Shown here: one piece after another, positions 1-13,400 of the stretch | How positions within the stretch are numbered: position 1 is the stretch's first letter | Layout: every line of letters starts with the position of its first letter | Assembly (NCBI GenBank): GCA_033675545.1 | Contig: JAWDGP010000039.1 | Span: 82,001 to 146,000 of the forward strand | Source of the DNA: Elysia crispata | Taxonomy: Eukaryota > Mollusca > Gastropoda > Plakobranchidae | Length of the DNA: 64,000 nt | Reading direction: 5' to 3' | The notes under the pieces: generated by a model | What the model was told of the DNA's origin: nothing | What the model saw: the letters and a program-made list of their open reading frames with translations, nothing else | Database searches by the model: none | Program-made: the position numbers and the translations under genes

Positions 1-774
1 ACCCCAGTTATAGGACTGTGTATTGACTGGACATTTTTAAGCTTTGATTGATGGATCAAATAACTCTGTGTAACACTGGTGGGCTAGAAAACTATATCAC
101 TCTTTAATTAGTAGTTAACATATTGTTGAATTTCCTTCTGATTGTCTTTTGGTCATACATTTAAGAACTGTTTCAAAAATATGAAATTGACGTATCGGGT
201 CAAAATTTGTTTGTTCGTGTAACAACTGGTATCTACCAAACCGGACTTTTATCGCGATCGTTTTAAAATAGGACTTGCGATGTTAAAATATTTCTCTGCT
301 TGTCACGAAATGTCGCCAAGCCAATAATAATCCCGCGTGACATTTTGAAGGACCAAATGAAAAACTTTTCCAATGTTGTAATCACGTCGACATGACTGGC
401 CTTTATCTTATCAGGCAAGTGGGCTTAGGCTTGACCAAATGCAAAGAGGTCTGCCAGGCGCTAATGAAAAATAGCGGCCAAATAAATGTCCGAAGTTAGA
501 CTCATGGTTTCTGTGTTTGCTAAAACACACAAACTGCCCAACTGCAGCTTTTATCAGTGGGAATTCTGACTCGTGGTGTTCGCGCTGCTGTAACACACGT
601 TTGCAGAAGATAAGAGAACCGGTAATACTTCAGCTCAAACGAAATAGCAGACGTTAAGGCGACGCCATCTTGGTCCAAATAACATTTCATTCGTCGAAAC
701 AGTTCAAACGGAGCAGATAAAAGTATTAAAGATAAAGACCTGTACTTTCGGCAAATGAAAAATGTCGCAACCTT

Positions 775-780
<6 letters not shown>

Positions 781-829
<49 letters not shown>
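781..829. repeat. (GA)n microsatellite
   Basis: Nearly perfect GA dinucleotide run of about 24 copies. It is one of many GA/CT tracts in the first 20 kb. Confidence 0.95.
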
Positions 830-830
<1 letters not shown>

Positions 831-1317
831 TCCCAGCTTGTATTTTCAGATCTAATCTGTTTGGGAAGACCATAGAGCGTATGTTGGTGTCTAAGTGATC
901 TAAAGTGATCAGTTTGAAAGCTTCCAAATTTCTTTATCTTCTTGTAAATCTCAAACATGTTATGAAGTCTTTCCATTAGTGGACATACAACCACTCTGAA
1001 TAAAATTGCTAACTCTTTAAACAAAAGAATTTATAACTATAGAAAACTGTAATCAAGCTTAACTTTTTTTTTTAAATACCATTGTGTCGCAAATTACGTT
1101 CTTTTACATAATGGTCGAACTTCTTTAGATCCCTCCAAGGCAAGTTACATTTTTCATAAAATTCATTCAAACAACACATTAATATGAGCCAGCGCCCGGG
1201 AAAAGCTTTTCAAACAGGTGTGCCAGGTGCTGGATTATATAACAAGGGAGATTACTATTCTCTTTTCGCTTTTCAAGACTAAGACGATAGCATCCTCTTT
1301 TATATTGCCTTTTACCT

Positions 1318-1524
1318 CCTCTCTCTCTCTTTCTCTTTCTGTCGCTCCTTCCCTCTTTTTTACTCTTTCTTTTTTTCTTTCCCTCTCTCCCTGTCTCTCT
1401 CTTTCTTTCTTTCTTTCTTTTTCTCCTTCTCTCTCTCCCCTCTCTCTCTTTCTTTCTTTCTCTCCTCCCTCTCTCTCCCTCTCTCTCTTTCTTTCTTTCT
1501 TTCATTTCTCTCCATCTCCCTCCC

Positions 1525-1582
<58 letters not shown>
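1318..1582. repeat. CT-rich imperfect microsatellite
   Basis: About 265 bases of almost pure pyrimidine on the plus strand: CT dinucleotides interrupted by TTTC and CCCT steps, ending in a perfect (CT)n block. Long homopurine/homopyrimidine DNA of this kind can adopt triplex structure. Confidence 0.95.
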
Positions 1583-1586
<4 letters not shown>

Positions 1587-2927
1587 TGTTTGCTATTTCT
1601 CTCTAAACCAGATTATAAGCTCTAAGCCTGCCAATAACTAATTGAATAAGCCAACGTGACCAACCCCCCCCCTCCCCAACTCCCCTGTGAGATATTATAA
1701 ACGTTCCCGTGTTTTAACATGTCATAAGCAAACAGCCCGATTATATATGCGTTGCGGGCGAGTTTTTAGCAGGCGTTTCGAATACCTTGCACGTTATCTC
1801 TGAAAAGGGCAATTTTCGAGTGCCCACCGTAACCACTCATCTAAATGACCATCGGGGACTATTGAAAAACCTGGCATGCCAAAACCTAGATTTGACGGTC
1901 TCCCTGTTCTCCGTGCATGCTTGGCTCTAGCTAGTGTTGCCTGGGCTAGCCACCAAGCTAGGTAACTAGCCAACTAGCCACACCAGGCCGCAAATAAACC
2001 AGCCTGGCGGCCATATTCTCAATGTAAATACATGGACGTCGGCCCCCAAAAAAGGATTATAAATTATCAACTGGGGTTTGTTCTGCCCCAGCGCTGGACA
2101 TTTTTACTCTGCGTTATCTCTCGCATGTCCTGGACCTGACGGTACCCGGTACATACCAAAAGGACCAGGGCTAGGGTCCAGTGGTATGTTTGGACAGCAC
2201 TTCAATCTCCCAACAAAACCAGGCTTATCTTAAAGAGCGCAATATCTCTTTTATCTCACGAGGTTTTTCATTTCAATCAACATTTTTTTTTACCTAACTT
2301 CGGAAACAGCTCATTTTTATTACTATTCAAATGTGTGCAATTTCACTGCTGTCAGTTACACGATACTTATATTTTTTTTTTTTTTTTTTTGTTGAATGTT
2401 CACCAGAAAGATTGGTTAATACTAGTCTGTCCCTGTCACAAAACTTGAGTCACCAATTATGGGAAATCAGTTGTTCCCGTAATTTTTCAATCTATTTTCA
2501 GATCCTCTTCAAACACTGATATGATTTCCCACAAAAAATGCCTAAAGGTGCGCCCTGTTGAAGTGATTCATACCTGCGCAATTATTTGAGTTTACAAAAT
2601 TTATTTGGAAGAAATCTCTAAATAGGTATGGACTTTACATACTTAGCTAATTATGCTAATTTAGCTTCATCCGTCAAGGTAGCGCTTACAAGAAGCTTTT
2701 TCCAACTTATGAACCACAGAAAATACACTATAGACAAACTGTCTCAAATTTATAATAAAAAGGTTTGAATTTGAAGTTTATAGAACTAAAGCTGTCGCTT
2801 TGTAGAAATACATTAATTATATTATGCATTTTTCCTCTGTTCAATTTTTTTCACTTAATGTCGTCTTTTGGCTTTTGTCTCTTACAAGAATACTTTACTA
2901 ATCTATAGCCCCTATCTCTAACTGATC

Positions 2928-3060
2928 TCCCTCCCTCTCTCTATCTCTTCCTTTCTCTCACTCTCTCTCTGTCTCTGTCTCTCTATCTCTCTTTATCTCT
3001 CTCTCTCTCTTTCTATATCTCTCCCTCTCTTCGTGCATTGGTCTCTGTCTCTCTTACTAT
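2928..3060. repeat. degenerate CT-rich tract
   Basis: Interrupted CTCT/TCTC repeats over about 130 bases, followed to about 3600 by looser pyrimidine-rich sequence with T and TTC runs. No coding potential is seen. Confidence 0.8.
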
Positions 3061-4439
3061 TTTTTCTGTCTTGATTTATCTATTCTAGGTCACTAATTTC
3101 CTCTTATATTTACCCCCTCTTTCCTCGTCTATATTTGTCTCAGTATTAGTTTTAGATTGTTTCACTCTGTTTTTATTTTCTGGCTTTGACTAACGCTCGA
3201 TCTTTCTATCGTTTTTCTTTCCCTCTCTATGTTTATTGTTTATTTATTTCTTTGCCAGCTTATCTGTCTGCCTGCATGCGTCAAACCTGTCTGTCCTTAT
3301 GTTCCTACTTACCCAGTCTCACATTTTTATCTCTTACTTTGTATCTTCATCTTTCAATCTTTAAACATCTGTCGGTTTAACTGGGTTTTCTTTATTTAAT
3401 GTTGTTTTTTTTTCACTGTCTTTCTTCGCTTTCATTATTCCTATTACTTCGCCATCCCTCTCCCCTGTTTTTTTTTTCTTCTTCTCCTTTCTTTCTTTCT
3501 TTCTTCCATCTCCTTTTTTTTTTCTCCGTTAGATTTATCCCTTTGTTGTTTGTTACTTGCCCGCACAGAAAATTTTTCATATTTCCGCTTTTCTTTTTTA
3601 CTTAACAAATTTAATCCCTCGTCGTAGAGAGCTGAGCTATAAAGATATCGCCCAAAATCCACCAACCGACAGGTTGAGGTGTGAACCCACGCTCAAGGGT
3701 TCAAACAGGTAACAGGGCGGAAGCTTGGACCACACTATCACCGGTTCACCTTTCTGTTGAAAATCAGCGATAATTTCCTACAGCACCATCGGTTTTACCG
3801 CCTACCCAGAGTTCACATCAGGGAAAAAAATACGATGAACGGGGTTAATTCTAGATCGTGGAACCAAACTGAACCTGGTTTCCACAGGGTACAGTCTCTA
3901 ACAACAGTATTTACTGACCTAAATGATACATGAGAAGGAAACAAATTTGTTTGGATTAGATGTTTTTTAGAATTCTTGTAAAACACCTCAAAGCAGGCTG
4001 GAAAGTTCACTTCAAAAGCGCTCGCATAGTTCGTGAAAAGTGCACACTAGAAGCCAAGATGGGAAAATCGGCTTGTTCTGGACTTTCCAAATCTATTTAA
4101 AGATTTTTTCAAACGCTTTTTACAAGACCATGAGTTCTTCAAGAAGGCCTAAAGATTCTCTGCCACATGGGAGCCACTGCTACCTATTCATTTTAACCTA
4201 CAGTTTAATGACTGTTTCAGGATCTAAAAATCATTTGAATTTTACAGAATCAGTGAAGTTATCTAATTCTGATGTAAAAAAATGAAATAAAAGACATTTT
4301 CTATTTGGGTAGGGCAAAGATCCCAGTTTTCCGTATCTAAGTTTAATATTTAACCATTTTCAATACAAGTAATTGTTTATTTTCAAATTGAAACATCGTG
4401 ATAGAAGAATCTTAATGTTGGAATAGCCTTCCGCAACTT

Positions 4440-4860
4440 TTTGCGGTTTAGGTCTGCCATGTATTCGGTAGGTAAACTAGATGGTAAGCTATTCCTAGAA
4501 ATAGTGTTCTTTTTACGGTTTAGGCCTGTCATGGTCTTAAGCTGAATTCGGTAGGTAAACTAGATGGTAAGCTATTCCTAGAAATAGTGTTCTTTTTACG
4601 GTTTTACGGTTTTTAGCTGACTTCGGTAGGTAAACTAGATGGTAAGCTATTCATTTCTAGAAATAGTGTTCTTTTTACGGTTTAGGCCTGTCATGGTCTT
4701 AAGCTGAATTCAGTAGGTAAACTAGATGGTAAAGCTATTCCTAGAAATAGTGTTCTTTTTACGGTTTTACGGTCTTTAGCTGAATTCGGTAGGTAAACTA
4801 GATGGTAAGCTATTCCTAGAGATAGTGTTCTTTTTGCGGTTCAGTTCTATCCCCGCAGCC
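4440..4860. repeat. minisatellite with alternating ~83/75-base units
   Basis: The block GGTAGGTAAACTAGATGG recurs, with one point change in the fourth copy, at 4467, 4550, 4625, 4712 and 4788, each followed by AGCTATTC and a conserved TAGTGTTCTTTTT. Spacings are 83, 75, 87 and 76, so two unit types alternate: one carries GGCCTGTCATGGTCTTAAG and the other a shorter TTTTACGGT linker. The array is therefore built of dimers of about 160 bases. Confidence 0.9.
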
Positions 4861-5647
4861 AGTTCTTGAGCTCCACCATCTTTAAGGTCTGTTGGTGTTT
4901 TAGATTCTTTTCAACGCTGATCGGGTATATGATAACATCTCTCCTTATTTTGGCAATCTGAGGTATAGATTCATCTTCATGCAAGTCCAATTTGAACAAA
5001 TTAGACAAAAAAAAAAAAAATGAAGTGTAAAAATGTTGCCTTTAATGCTCGGATTTCTGGCTTGTGGTTGAGACTTCCTGCGTAGCTCGGCGCCGTCTAT
5101 AAGATAACGCGAGAAAGTTTTCAGGAGAAAAACAGAGGTAGAAGATGTTGGTTGAGTTGGATCTCGTGGTCACTGGGTAGGGGGGCGTTGTTCAATCTAC
5201 GGTACATGTACATGTATGTATGTCCAGTTTATTATCTACAACACATACCTTGTGTAGCCTCACACACACACACACACACACATACTGTATAACCTTCTTA
5301 CTTTCTCGTTGAAAGCAAAGAGCGAAGGGTTACATAAGCAGGAGCTGTCTAAACGTGGCTCCAGCTAAAGTACTTGCACTAGTTGTTGCTTTGAATGGTT
5401 TACACATCCGTTATCTTCTTCTTCTTCTCTCCACCTCTCCACCTGCAGCGGTAAAACTTTCCACTGCGGATCCAAAGAATGTCACATCTCCCAGACAACG
5501 GACTAAGGGTTTAATCATCCCAGAGGATAGCAAAAAATTGATTATACAACACATGACATAGCTTACGTCTGATCAGCAAGATTCTTCATTCAGTGGTGTT
5601 TTTTAAATAAAAGATATAATATCTTTCTTCTCTTTCAGTCCTCTTAT

Positions 5648-5684
5648 TTCTCTCTCTCTCTCTCTGTCTCTCTGTCTCTCTGTC

Positions 5685-5768
<84 letters not shown>

Positions 5769-5815
5769 TTTGTCTCTCTCTCTTTCCCTCTTTATCTCTC
5801 TCACTCTCTTTCTCT
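5648..5815. repeat. (CT)n / (CTGT) microsatellite
   Basis: Long CT run with periodic CTGTCT interruptions covering about 170 bases. Translations on both strands are low complexity. Confidence 0.95.
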
Positions 5816-6714
5816 TTCTTTATTCTTCTTGTCACTTAGTTCCACCCTCCCCGCTGGTCCTTTTAACTTTTTGCGTCTATTGCTTTTGCTTAGCGTTAAA
5901 TTTTCTGTCCGCCTTTTTCCATTTTCCACTGGTGACAAGGAACCATAACCCCTCTCTGGTTTGCTACTTCCATTCAACTTTATCTGGTAGTTATCACCCA
6001 TTAAACAAAACAAACAAACAAAACAAAAACACAGCTTCCATTGAAGTTTTAGTGATATTCGCTCATTCTTCTTCTTTCTCATTTTGTAGTCGCCTAAGTT
6101 GCTGAAGCATCCAACAATCTGCACACATCTCTCTATAACTACACCTATTCTAATCTGTCAAATAATGTCTATATACCCACAGCTCTGACGTCTGTCCAGT
6201 CGCATATGCTTGGTGTTCCTTTAAAAAAAAAGATAATTATTCTCCACAGGTGTGTCAAATATCAGGATCAAGATTAAAATTACCTGGCTGCTTGGATCAG
6301 ACGCGTTCTGGGCTGAACAGCCACGGTTCTAGCTCTTCCACATACGGTACAGTATTTCTTTAACCAAAACAAAAAAAAAAAAAAATCAACTGGAAATACA
6401 ATACATAAAAAAGCATATAGCGGTACACTTACAATAATATTGATCAACTTTAAACAGCCAATTCTTCAGTTTCTAAGGCACAAGTTTGGTGATTACGATG
6501 TACATGTGAATTTCATTTTTGTCCGAAACATGCCCAGCTAAAAACCAACAGAAATATAGACTCTTGACATTGATAATGCTTTTAAGAGATTTTTTTTTTT
6601 TACATGATTCAAATTCATGAACAAAATCTTTTCTTTTTTTTCCCCATCTTTGTTTATTCGGTTTGTTTTTTGTTTTGTTTTGTTTTTTTTCATCCACATT
6701 TCAAATGATCGCTC

Positions 6715-7630
6715 TACTAGAAGATATTTTTCAACTTATTAGGGTATTTCTGGGTAATATTGTCAACTTATTAGAGTATATCTGGGTTATACTTTTTAGA
6801 GTATTCCCTATTAGAGTATTCATTTTCTGGGTTATATTGTTCAACTTAAAGTATTAGTTTTCTGGGTTATATTGTTTAACTTATTAGAGGATTAATTTTC
6901 AGGGTACTTATTAGAGTATTAATTTTCTGGGTTATATTTTCCAACTTATGAGAGTGTTAATTTTCTGGGTTATATTGTTCAACTTATTAGAGTACATTTT
7001 TTTCTGGGTCATATTTTACAACTTATAAGAGTAATAATTTTCTGGGTTATATTGTTCAACTTATTAGAGTATATTTTTTTCTGTGTCATATTTTACAACC
7101 TATAAGAGTATTAATTTTCTGGGTTATATTGTTCAACTTATGAGAGTGTTAATTTTTGGGTTATGTTAAAAAAATTAGAGTATTAATTTTCTGCGTTATA
7201 TTTTCCAACTTATTGGAGTATTAATTTTCTCTGAGTTATATTTTTTAACTTATTAGACTATCAATTTTCTGGGTTATATTGTTCAACTAATTAGAGTATT
7301 AAATTTTCTGGGTTATATTGTTCAACTTATTAGAGTATTACATTTTCTGAGTTAAATTGTTCAACTAATTAGAGTATTAAATTTATGGGTTATATTGTTC
7401 AACTAATTAGAGTATTAAATTTTCTGGGTTATATTGTTCAACTTATAAGTATTACATTTTCTGGGTTAAATTGTTCAACTAATTAGAGTATTAAATTTTT
7501 GGGTTATATTGTTCAACTTATAAGAGTATTACATTTTCTGGGTTAAATTGTTCAACTAATTAGAGTATTAAATTTCTGGGTTATATTGTTCAACTTATTA
7601 GAGTATTATTTTTCAAGGTTATATTTTTAC
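6715..7630. repeat. AT-rich minisatellite, ~30-40 base units
   Basis: Roughly 25 degenerate copies of a unit containing CAACTTATTAGAGTATTAA, then TTTTCTGGGTTATATTGTT. Unit length varies because T runs and the TTATTAGAGTATTA module expand or drop out. It spans about 900 bases, and no open frame persists through it. Confidence 0.9.
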
Positions 7631-9022
7631 TCGTCGACGGACCCTGTGTACAGCTACACATTTCTGACCATTTTTTTTCCCTTTCACACGCACTGTCCGG
7701 GTGATTTAAGTTGATAACCTAAAGCATCAAAATATTCCTACTTTTTGACTCTGTACCCACACACGCACACACACACATGTTTAAACCTGCGTCTATTCTT
7801 TATCTTATCCTGGAGTTTTATTGAAAAGGGTTGAAGATTCAGCTCAAAAGGTCAGGGCTGTAAGTCTATTACAACATTTCACCACCGAAGCTTGTTTATA
7901 ACCTCACCAAAACCCGGAGAGCTATCAGACAAGAAGCACATCTGAGATCTCCAGTGTCCACGAGTGGTCACTGATAACAACGTTTAGTCCAGATCCTTCT
8001 CGAAGCTCCAGTTTCTTATCTCGACAATTTATTACCTACTGGAAAAATATCGCTTAACGTTGAAATTGTTCAGGCAAGACTAAGCGTATGAAATTAAAAG
8101 CGTGAAATTAATTTTCATTTCGATAATAAAATTGTTCAACTGGATATTGTTTTAAACTAAAAAAAAAGGTAGGCAAAAAGAAAGGAAAAAACCTAACTGG
8201 TCTTGAATATAATTATGTATATCACTCCCTCCCTCCCTCTCTTCTTTTTATAGTGGAGGAACATCGTGTAGTATTGCCCATTATGAAATTAAGCGTGAAA
8301 TTAACATGTACTTCCATAAAAAAAAATATTCAGTTGAGTATATCTTTTAAAACGAAGCGGGTAGACAATAACAAATAAAAAAAAAATGTTGAAATATGTA
8401 TATAAATGAGAAAAGAGAAAGGGGGTGGGGGAGATATGTCCCACCTCTATACCCCCCTCTGCCTCTTTCACTTTGCCTCTGTTTTTGAACCTGCCTCTCT
8501 TTGCTACCAAAGTTTTGTATGATACTCTATATTTTGAGTGTCTTTATATGCGTCTCTCTGTTTCTCTCTCAACTCTCTTTTTTTTCTTTTCTCTTTTTTC
8601 AGTTCTCTTCACTGTTTTCGAATCTTATCACAAACCTGTAACCCCTTGAAGAAAACACCCTCATTGCTTTCTTTAACTTTCTTTTTTTTTTCAATTCAAA
8701 CCCAACAATTGTTTCCAAGCATGTAAGAGATCTTGTGGCGAACAGGGTGATAAAAAACTGTTCCAGCCAGTGGAGGGATTAGAATCAGTGGGCACGACAA
8801 ACCTTCAACACAAAACTCACGTTAACATGTTACACATTTTCTGGTAGCGGGTACATTCTGAGTGAGTGTGTATGTGTGTAAGTGTGTGTGTGTGTGTTAG
8901 TGCGTGTGTGTTGCTGTTTAACTCTAAACAGCATCCATGTCATGTCTCCCACGCATGCGCTTGCAATAATTAGGAGCTGTTAGTCACAGATTGCGGAGAA
9001 CCTAATATTACATTTTGTGATT
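7631..9022. other. non-coding stretch with short T/A and GT runs
   Basis: No gene is seen. The region includes (CA)n near 7755-7780, a short CCCT run near 8225, a pyrimidine-rich stretch at 8450-8620 and a (GT)n run near 8865-8915. Confidence 0.6.
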
Positions 9023-9120
9023 TTTCTTCTTCTTCTTGTTCTTCTTGTTCTTCTTCTTTTTCTTGTTCTTGTTCTTGTTCTTCTTCTTCTTGTCCTTGTC
9101 CTTCTTCTTCTTCTTCTTTA
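9023..9120. repeat. TTC/TTG trinucleotide repeat
   Basis: Imperfect array of TTC, TTG and CTT triplets about 100 bases long, giving a Glu/Gln-only minus-strand translation. It is a simple repeat, not a gene. Confidence 0.9.
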
Positions 9121-9929
9121 CCAAAAAATGGCAGCGGTAGCAGTGGTAGTTGTAGAGGATTGACTTTGTCAAACCTTTTCATCTGCCATCCTTCTCTCCT
9201 CTCATTTATTCAGGAAATAAAAAAGAGAGATCAGAAAGAAAAATAATGACTTCAGTGTCTTTTCACACCCCCGCTCCCGCTCTGTGTCTCTATTTGTGTA
9301 TTTTTATCTGTTGGTCTCTGCCTCTTTCTCCGTTTCTCGAAGTCTCTCCTTCTCTCCTCACACCATATAATCTCTCCTTCTCTCTATCTCTCTCTCCCTC
9401 CCTCCTTCGTCACACCTCCCACCTGGGTTTTTGATAAACTTTCACCTCTGCCCAGCGCTGAAAGAACCAAGTGATGCCACAAAAATAATAAACCTCAGTC
9501 CTGGGCACTGTAACATTACGTCACGACCAGTTGAGTTGCCTTTTGCCATCTCACATTGTAGTCAGAGCACAGTGTTTTCTGGCCCTCCAACCGTTTCACG
9601 TATCTAATGTGGTTTAGTTTTCATAACCAGCTTTTTTTTTTTTTTTTTTATTTGATTGTCTCAAGCTTTCCTTACAACCAACTGGGAGAGGAGGAGAAAT
9701 ATTTATACGGCCTCCCCTGTGCATAAAATGGAGGGGGGTGGGGAGAAGAAGAAAAAAGGTGAGGTAAAGATAATGAGTAAATGAAAGTTACCCAAGAGAA
9801 AAGGACAAAAAAGGGAAAGAGATTGGAGGAGAAGAGGGTATTATGACGTTTTCGCTTTGAAAAAATGAGTGAAGAAAATAACAACTATTTCAATATTATT
9901 ATTTAACTGAAAACAGTTTTGTATCAGCT

Positions 9930-11170
9930 GCTGCTGCAGTCATACTACCACCTCTATCATTGCTAATGCTAATGCTAGAGTCGGCGTAGATTGCGCGAGG
10001 CTGACCAGTGTCCAGTCTCTACTGACCATGGCTGTGGACAATGGTGAACTATTACCCCGCCTTGCGGCATGGAGGTGTTGTGTCCATGCAGCCAGCGCGC
10101 GACCTGCCTCATTCATCCCCCACTGACCGTTCGCGAGTTGCCAACTGCTCCACACTCTTGCTGAGCGGCCAGTGGTCACTCCATCTCGCGTAACGCGGGC
10201 CAGACGCCTCCACTGACCAATGTACTGCCTGCTGCTATTACTAATAAGTGTACAATCAGAGGGGTGGAGAAAGAGAGAGAGAGAGGGGGGTGAAGGCACC
10301 GAAGACCATGCTTGACTAAGTCAGTAAGTGCGAAGCTAGCAACCCATTTTTTTTTACATTCTCCTCTTTTGTGGCTTCCAACAGTATCATACTGGACATC
10401 GGTCAGAGAGCACTGGACCGCGCCTACTCGAGGTCATCAGTTCCACAGTGGACTCTGATCAGCTGGCCGAAGATGAAAACTTTCACACTTCCTTGTGGAA
10501 TCCATCACGGGCAGTGAATGGCCAGTTTGCTAGACGGTGACCAAGTTCCGAGCAACTTAGGAGTACATGACTGAGCATAATTAGATCGAGATCCTTACTT
10601 GTCTCATACCTTGTGCCATAGATCAACCGTAATCTAGATCTAGAATCTTTACTTTTTTTAAAGACTCGACTTCCTACTTCAGTTCTAGACAATATTTTCA
10701 TTGGCCGCTCAAATGAAATGTGATGGTACTAGGGGCTTGCTTGTGTGAATGTCCAGATTTTAATAGATCTAATATCTGGAACAAGCAGTTAAAAGAACAG
10801 AACCAGATGGATTAATCAAACTGGGTCCAACCAAACTTTTGATTGAGGCATGGTCTAAATCAGATGAGTCTTTAATAGATTCTAGTCTAATCTAAATAGT
10901 GTCTATGTAAATTTCACAGCTATCAGTTCAAGAACTTCTTGATCCAATGCTGGTGTGTGGCACCGATGCTATTGTGTATTCGATCTAGATCTAGAACTGT
11001 GAGTTGATCTTGTTACATTCGCATAAAACACGGATCTTGTGCCAGCTTCCAGCGACCATCAAACTTCGAAAGTCGATGTGCAGATTGGTGAGATGAGAAA
11101 GCAGAAGACAAGCCTCAAATCTATTGGTTTTACCTCTCTACACAGTCACTGCTCCGTGCAATACAGCAGG
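9930..11170 (+). promoter_or_regulatory. candidate hunchback promoter and 5' leader exon
   Basis: This stretch is richer in G+C than its surroundings, with clustered CG dinucleotides at 10030-10210 and a CCAAT-like GACCAATG near 10217. It ends at a near-perfect splice donor, CAGG|GTAAGT, with GT at 11171. It lies 9 kb upstream of a plausible acceptor in front of the hunchback coding exon (AG at 20193-20194). A non-coding first exon ending at 11170 would fit a developmental regulator with a long first intron. No TATA box or clear initiator was identified and the link is inferred, so confidence is low. Confidence 0.25.
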
Positions 11171-12081
11171 GTAAGTGGTGCTTTTTTTTCCCACTTTTCA
11201 ATTCATTCAAATATTTGGCAAAAACAAAATATTATGCCATGATAATTTTTACTTAATAATAGTTTCAGCTTTGCGAACTTTGAAAAGCTAGTAATGTAAT
11301 AGCACGATCCTGTGTTCTTTGCGTAGCAAAAAAAAAAAAAAATAAATAAAGAAGAGAGAGAGACAGAAAGAGAAAAGAATATTAAAAAGTATAATTTTAT
11401 AAGCACACACATATATATATATATATAATATTGTACGTTTTTAACTTCACTTAGGCCTACTTGTATAAACAGCGACCCCCCGCCTCCACCCCTCTCCCCC
11501 CGAAAAACAGTTCAGTTCTTTCTAATTTTATCCTGATCTAGAATCTAGATCTAGCATTCTAGGTATCAAGGCCAGATCTTCTTCTCTATTTAGCGGAAAA
11601 CAAAATATTAGACTAATTACAGGATTTGGGTTTCCAAAAACAAACATCAGCAGCAGTGAAATGGCGTTCTGGTGTAGCTAGAATTAAGTCAGTTAGGAGG
11701 GAAAACACACGGTCTGAATTAAAGAGCTGTGTTATCCATTCTTAGGACCCGGTGACTATTTTGATTAAATGATATATAAGCCTGTGTTTTGTTTTTTATA
11801 ATGCTTAAGGTCTGATTTGTTTCATGAATTTCATTTTTCTTCTATCAAATATAAAACAATTAAATCGGACAGTATATTATATAAAATTTCTAATTGACGT
11901 AGGATGTGGGTCTAGGACAGTGTCTGTAGGCTTCAGTTTTTACCTCAGCTTTCACATGTTATGAATAAAATATTTTCTTTATCAACATTGTTGACCAAAC
12001 TCAAAATTCATGCTTTGTTATTTTTTTTTTTTTTTACGATTTTTACAAGTGCATTATCCATCTCGTCTTCGGACAGGGCGC

Positions 12082-12085
<4 letters not shown>

Positions 12086-12120
<35 letters not shown>

Positions 12121-12156
12121 CAGACAGACAGACAGAGAGAGACAGAGAGAGAGAGA
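12086..12156. repeat. (GA)n / (GACA)n microsatellite
   Basis: GA run passing into GACA steps and back to GA, about 70 bases. Confidence 0.95.
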
Positions 12157-13279
12157 TGGGATTGCTTCTGTAATATTTCTGAAACGCCTAGTGTCACCAG
12201 TAGAACGGTATTAATTTGATGGTTCCTTAATGATTGATTGCATAGAAATTTCTTTTAAATCCTGTGACAAAGTCACAAAATGCAACAGAGCTTTTGATGA
12301 AAGAAACTTTCGTGCTATAAACATGGATATAATCCATGCAATACAAAATGATAAAAGCTCAGTACTGATGTATCAAATGTACCTGTGTCGGAGCGGCCAG
12401 AGAAGAAGTACAGTACGAAGCACAAAATTCATCTACATCTACCTATGACAGTGGGGTTCAAATCTTTGGCTGGCGATATATATTTATGTGAACCGTTTAC
12501 CAAGCGTTCTCCAGTGCTATCTGTAGATCTTCAAAATAATTATGTGAAATTATTTGTTCCAAGAGAGTCTGGTGGTGGAGGTTTAGAAACGTCACTCTGA
12601 AATTGATCGGTTACCATGTTCAAACTTTGGTATTCTGAAGGCAGCCTGTTTAAAGATAACATGGTTTCCTGAGAGTTTCCAATCAATAGTGCTTCCATTG
12701 CTACCGCAGAAGTTGCTACACTAACATGTCATTGTGTTTTTTTAATCCTGGAACGCAATTTTGCCGTTAAAAGAAACTTACTGAGTTCTTTCAAGTCTTG
12801 AGACAGTAATTTTTTCTTCTTTCCGTGAAGGTCGTAGCATCCAACTATACACTAAAAAAATAATAGTAAAATAGAACATCTTCCTTTCGTCTTTTCTTCC
12901 CAGTCCCAAAAACTGAGGCATACTTTCATGGAATGGCTGTGTTTAATGTGGATTTGTGAAAATGCATAATGGTATTTTTAATTCAATAAATCTATATTAT
13001 TTACTGTTATATTCGCTATACAAGCGTTTCAAACTTCATCTCATCAGGCAAAATTTTAACAAGTTTATTTTTCTCCACTCTTGCGTAGCGTACGTAATAC
13101 ATGTATGATGTAGTAAGTAATTTAGACTTTTTTCTTTCTTTATCTATTTAAATTACTTTTATAATAAGAGTTAAAGAATATTCTAGTTCTGTCCTTATTA
13201 AGCAAGATTTAATGGTAATTTTTCAGATTTGTGACCGATCCAATGCGATATAAAGACTGTAATAGCCAATTTTTTTTTA

Positions 13280-13348
<69 letters not shown>

Positions 13349-13400
13349 TCTCTCTCTCCCTCTCTCTCTCTCTTCCTCCCTATTTCTCTATCTCTGTCTC
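13280..13400. repeat. (CT)n microsatellite
   Basis: About 120 bases of CT repeats with occasional TTTC and CCCT interruptions, on the plus strand. Confidence 0.95.

Larger units (their letters stand above)
1..9900. other. intergenic region upstream of hunchback, no coding sequence recognised
   Basis: No open reading frame here has the composition or motifs of a protein; the longer ones are low-complexity Ser/Leu or Arg/Glu translations of CT/GA repeats. The stretch holds several pyrimidine tracts, two minisatellites and short CA/GT runs, listed separately. It may contain distal regulatory DNA for the hunchback gene, but no specific site can be supported by eye. Confidence 0.6.

Noticed and set aside
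1179..1625. Arg/Lys/Glu-rich and Ser/Leu-rich open frames over CT/GA tracts (also at 5586, 13198, 18420, 23435, 53531)
   Set aside because: They are translations of dinucleotide repeats in opposite strands and frames, with no gene structure or motifs.
3665..3755. tRNA-like sequence with GGGTTCAAAC
   Set aside because: It has a B-box-like core but no convincing cloverleaf or A box; perhaps a decayed SINE.
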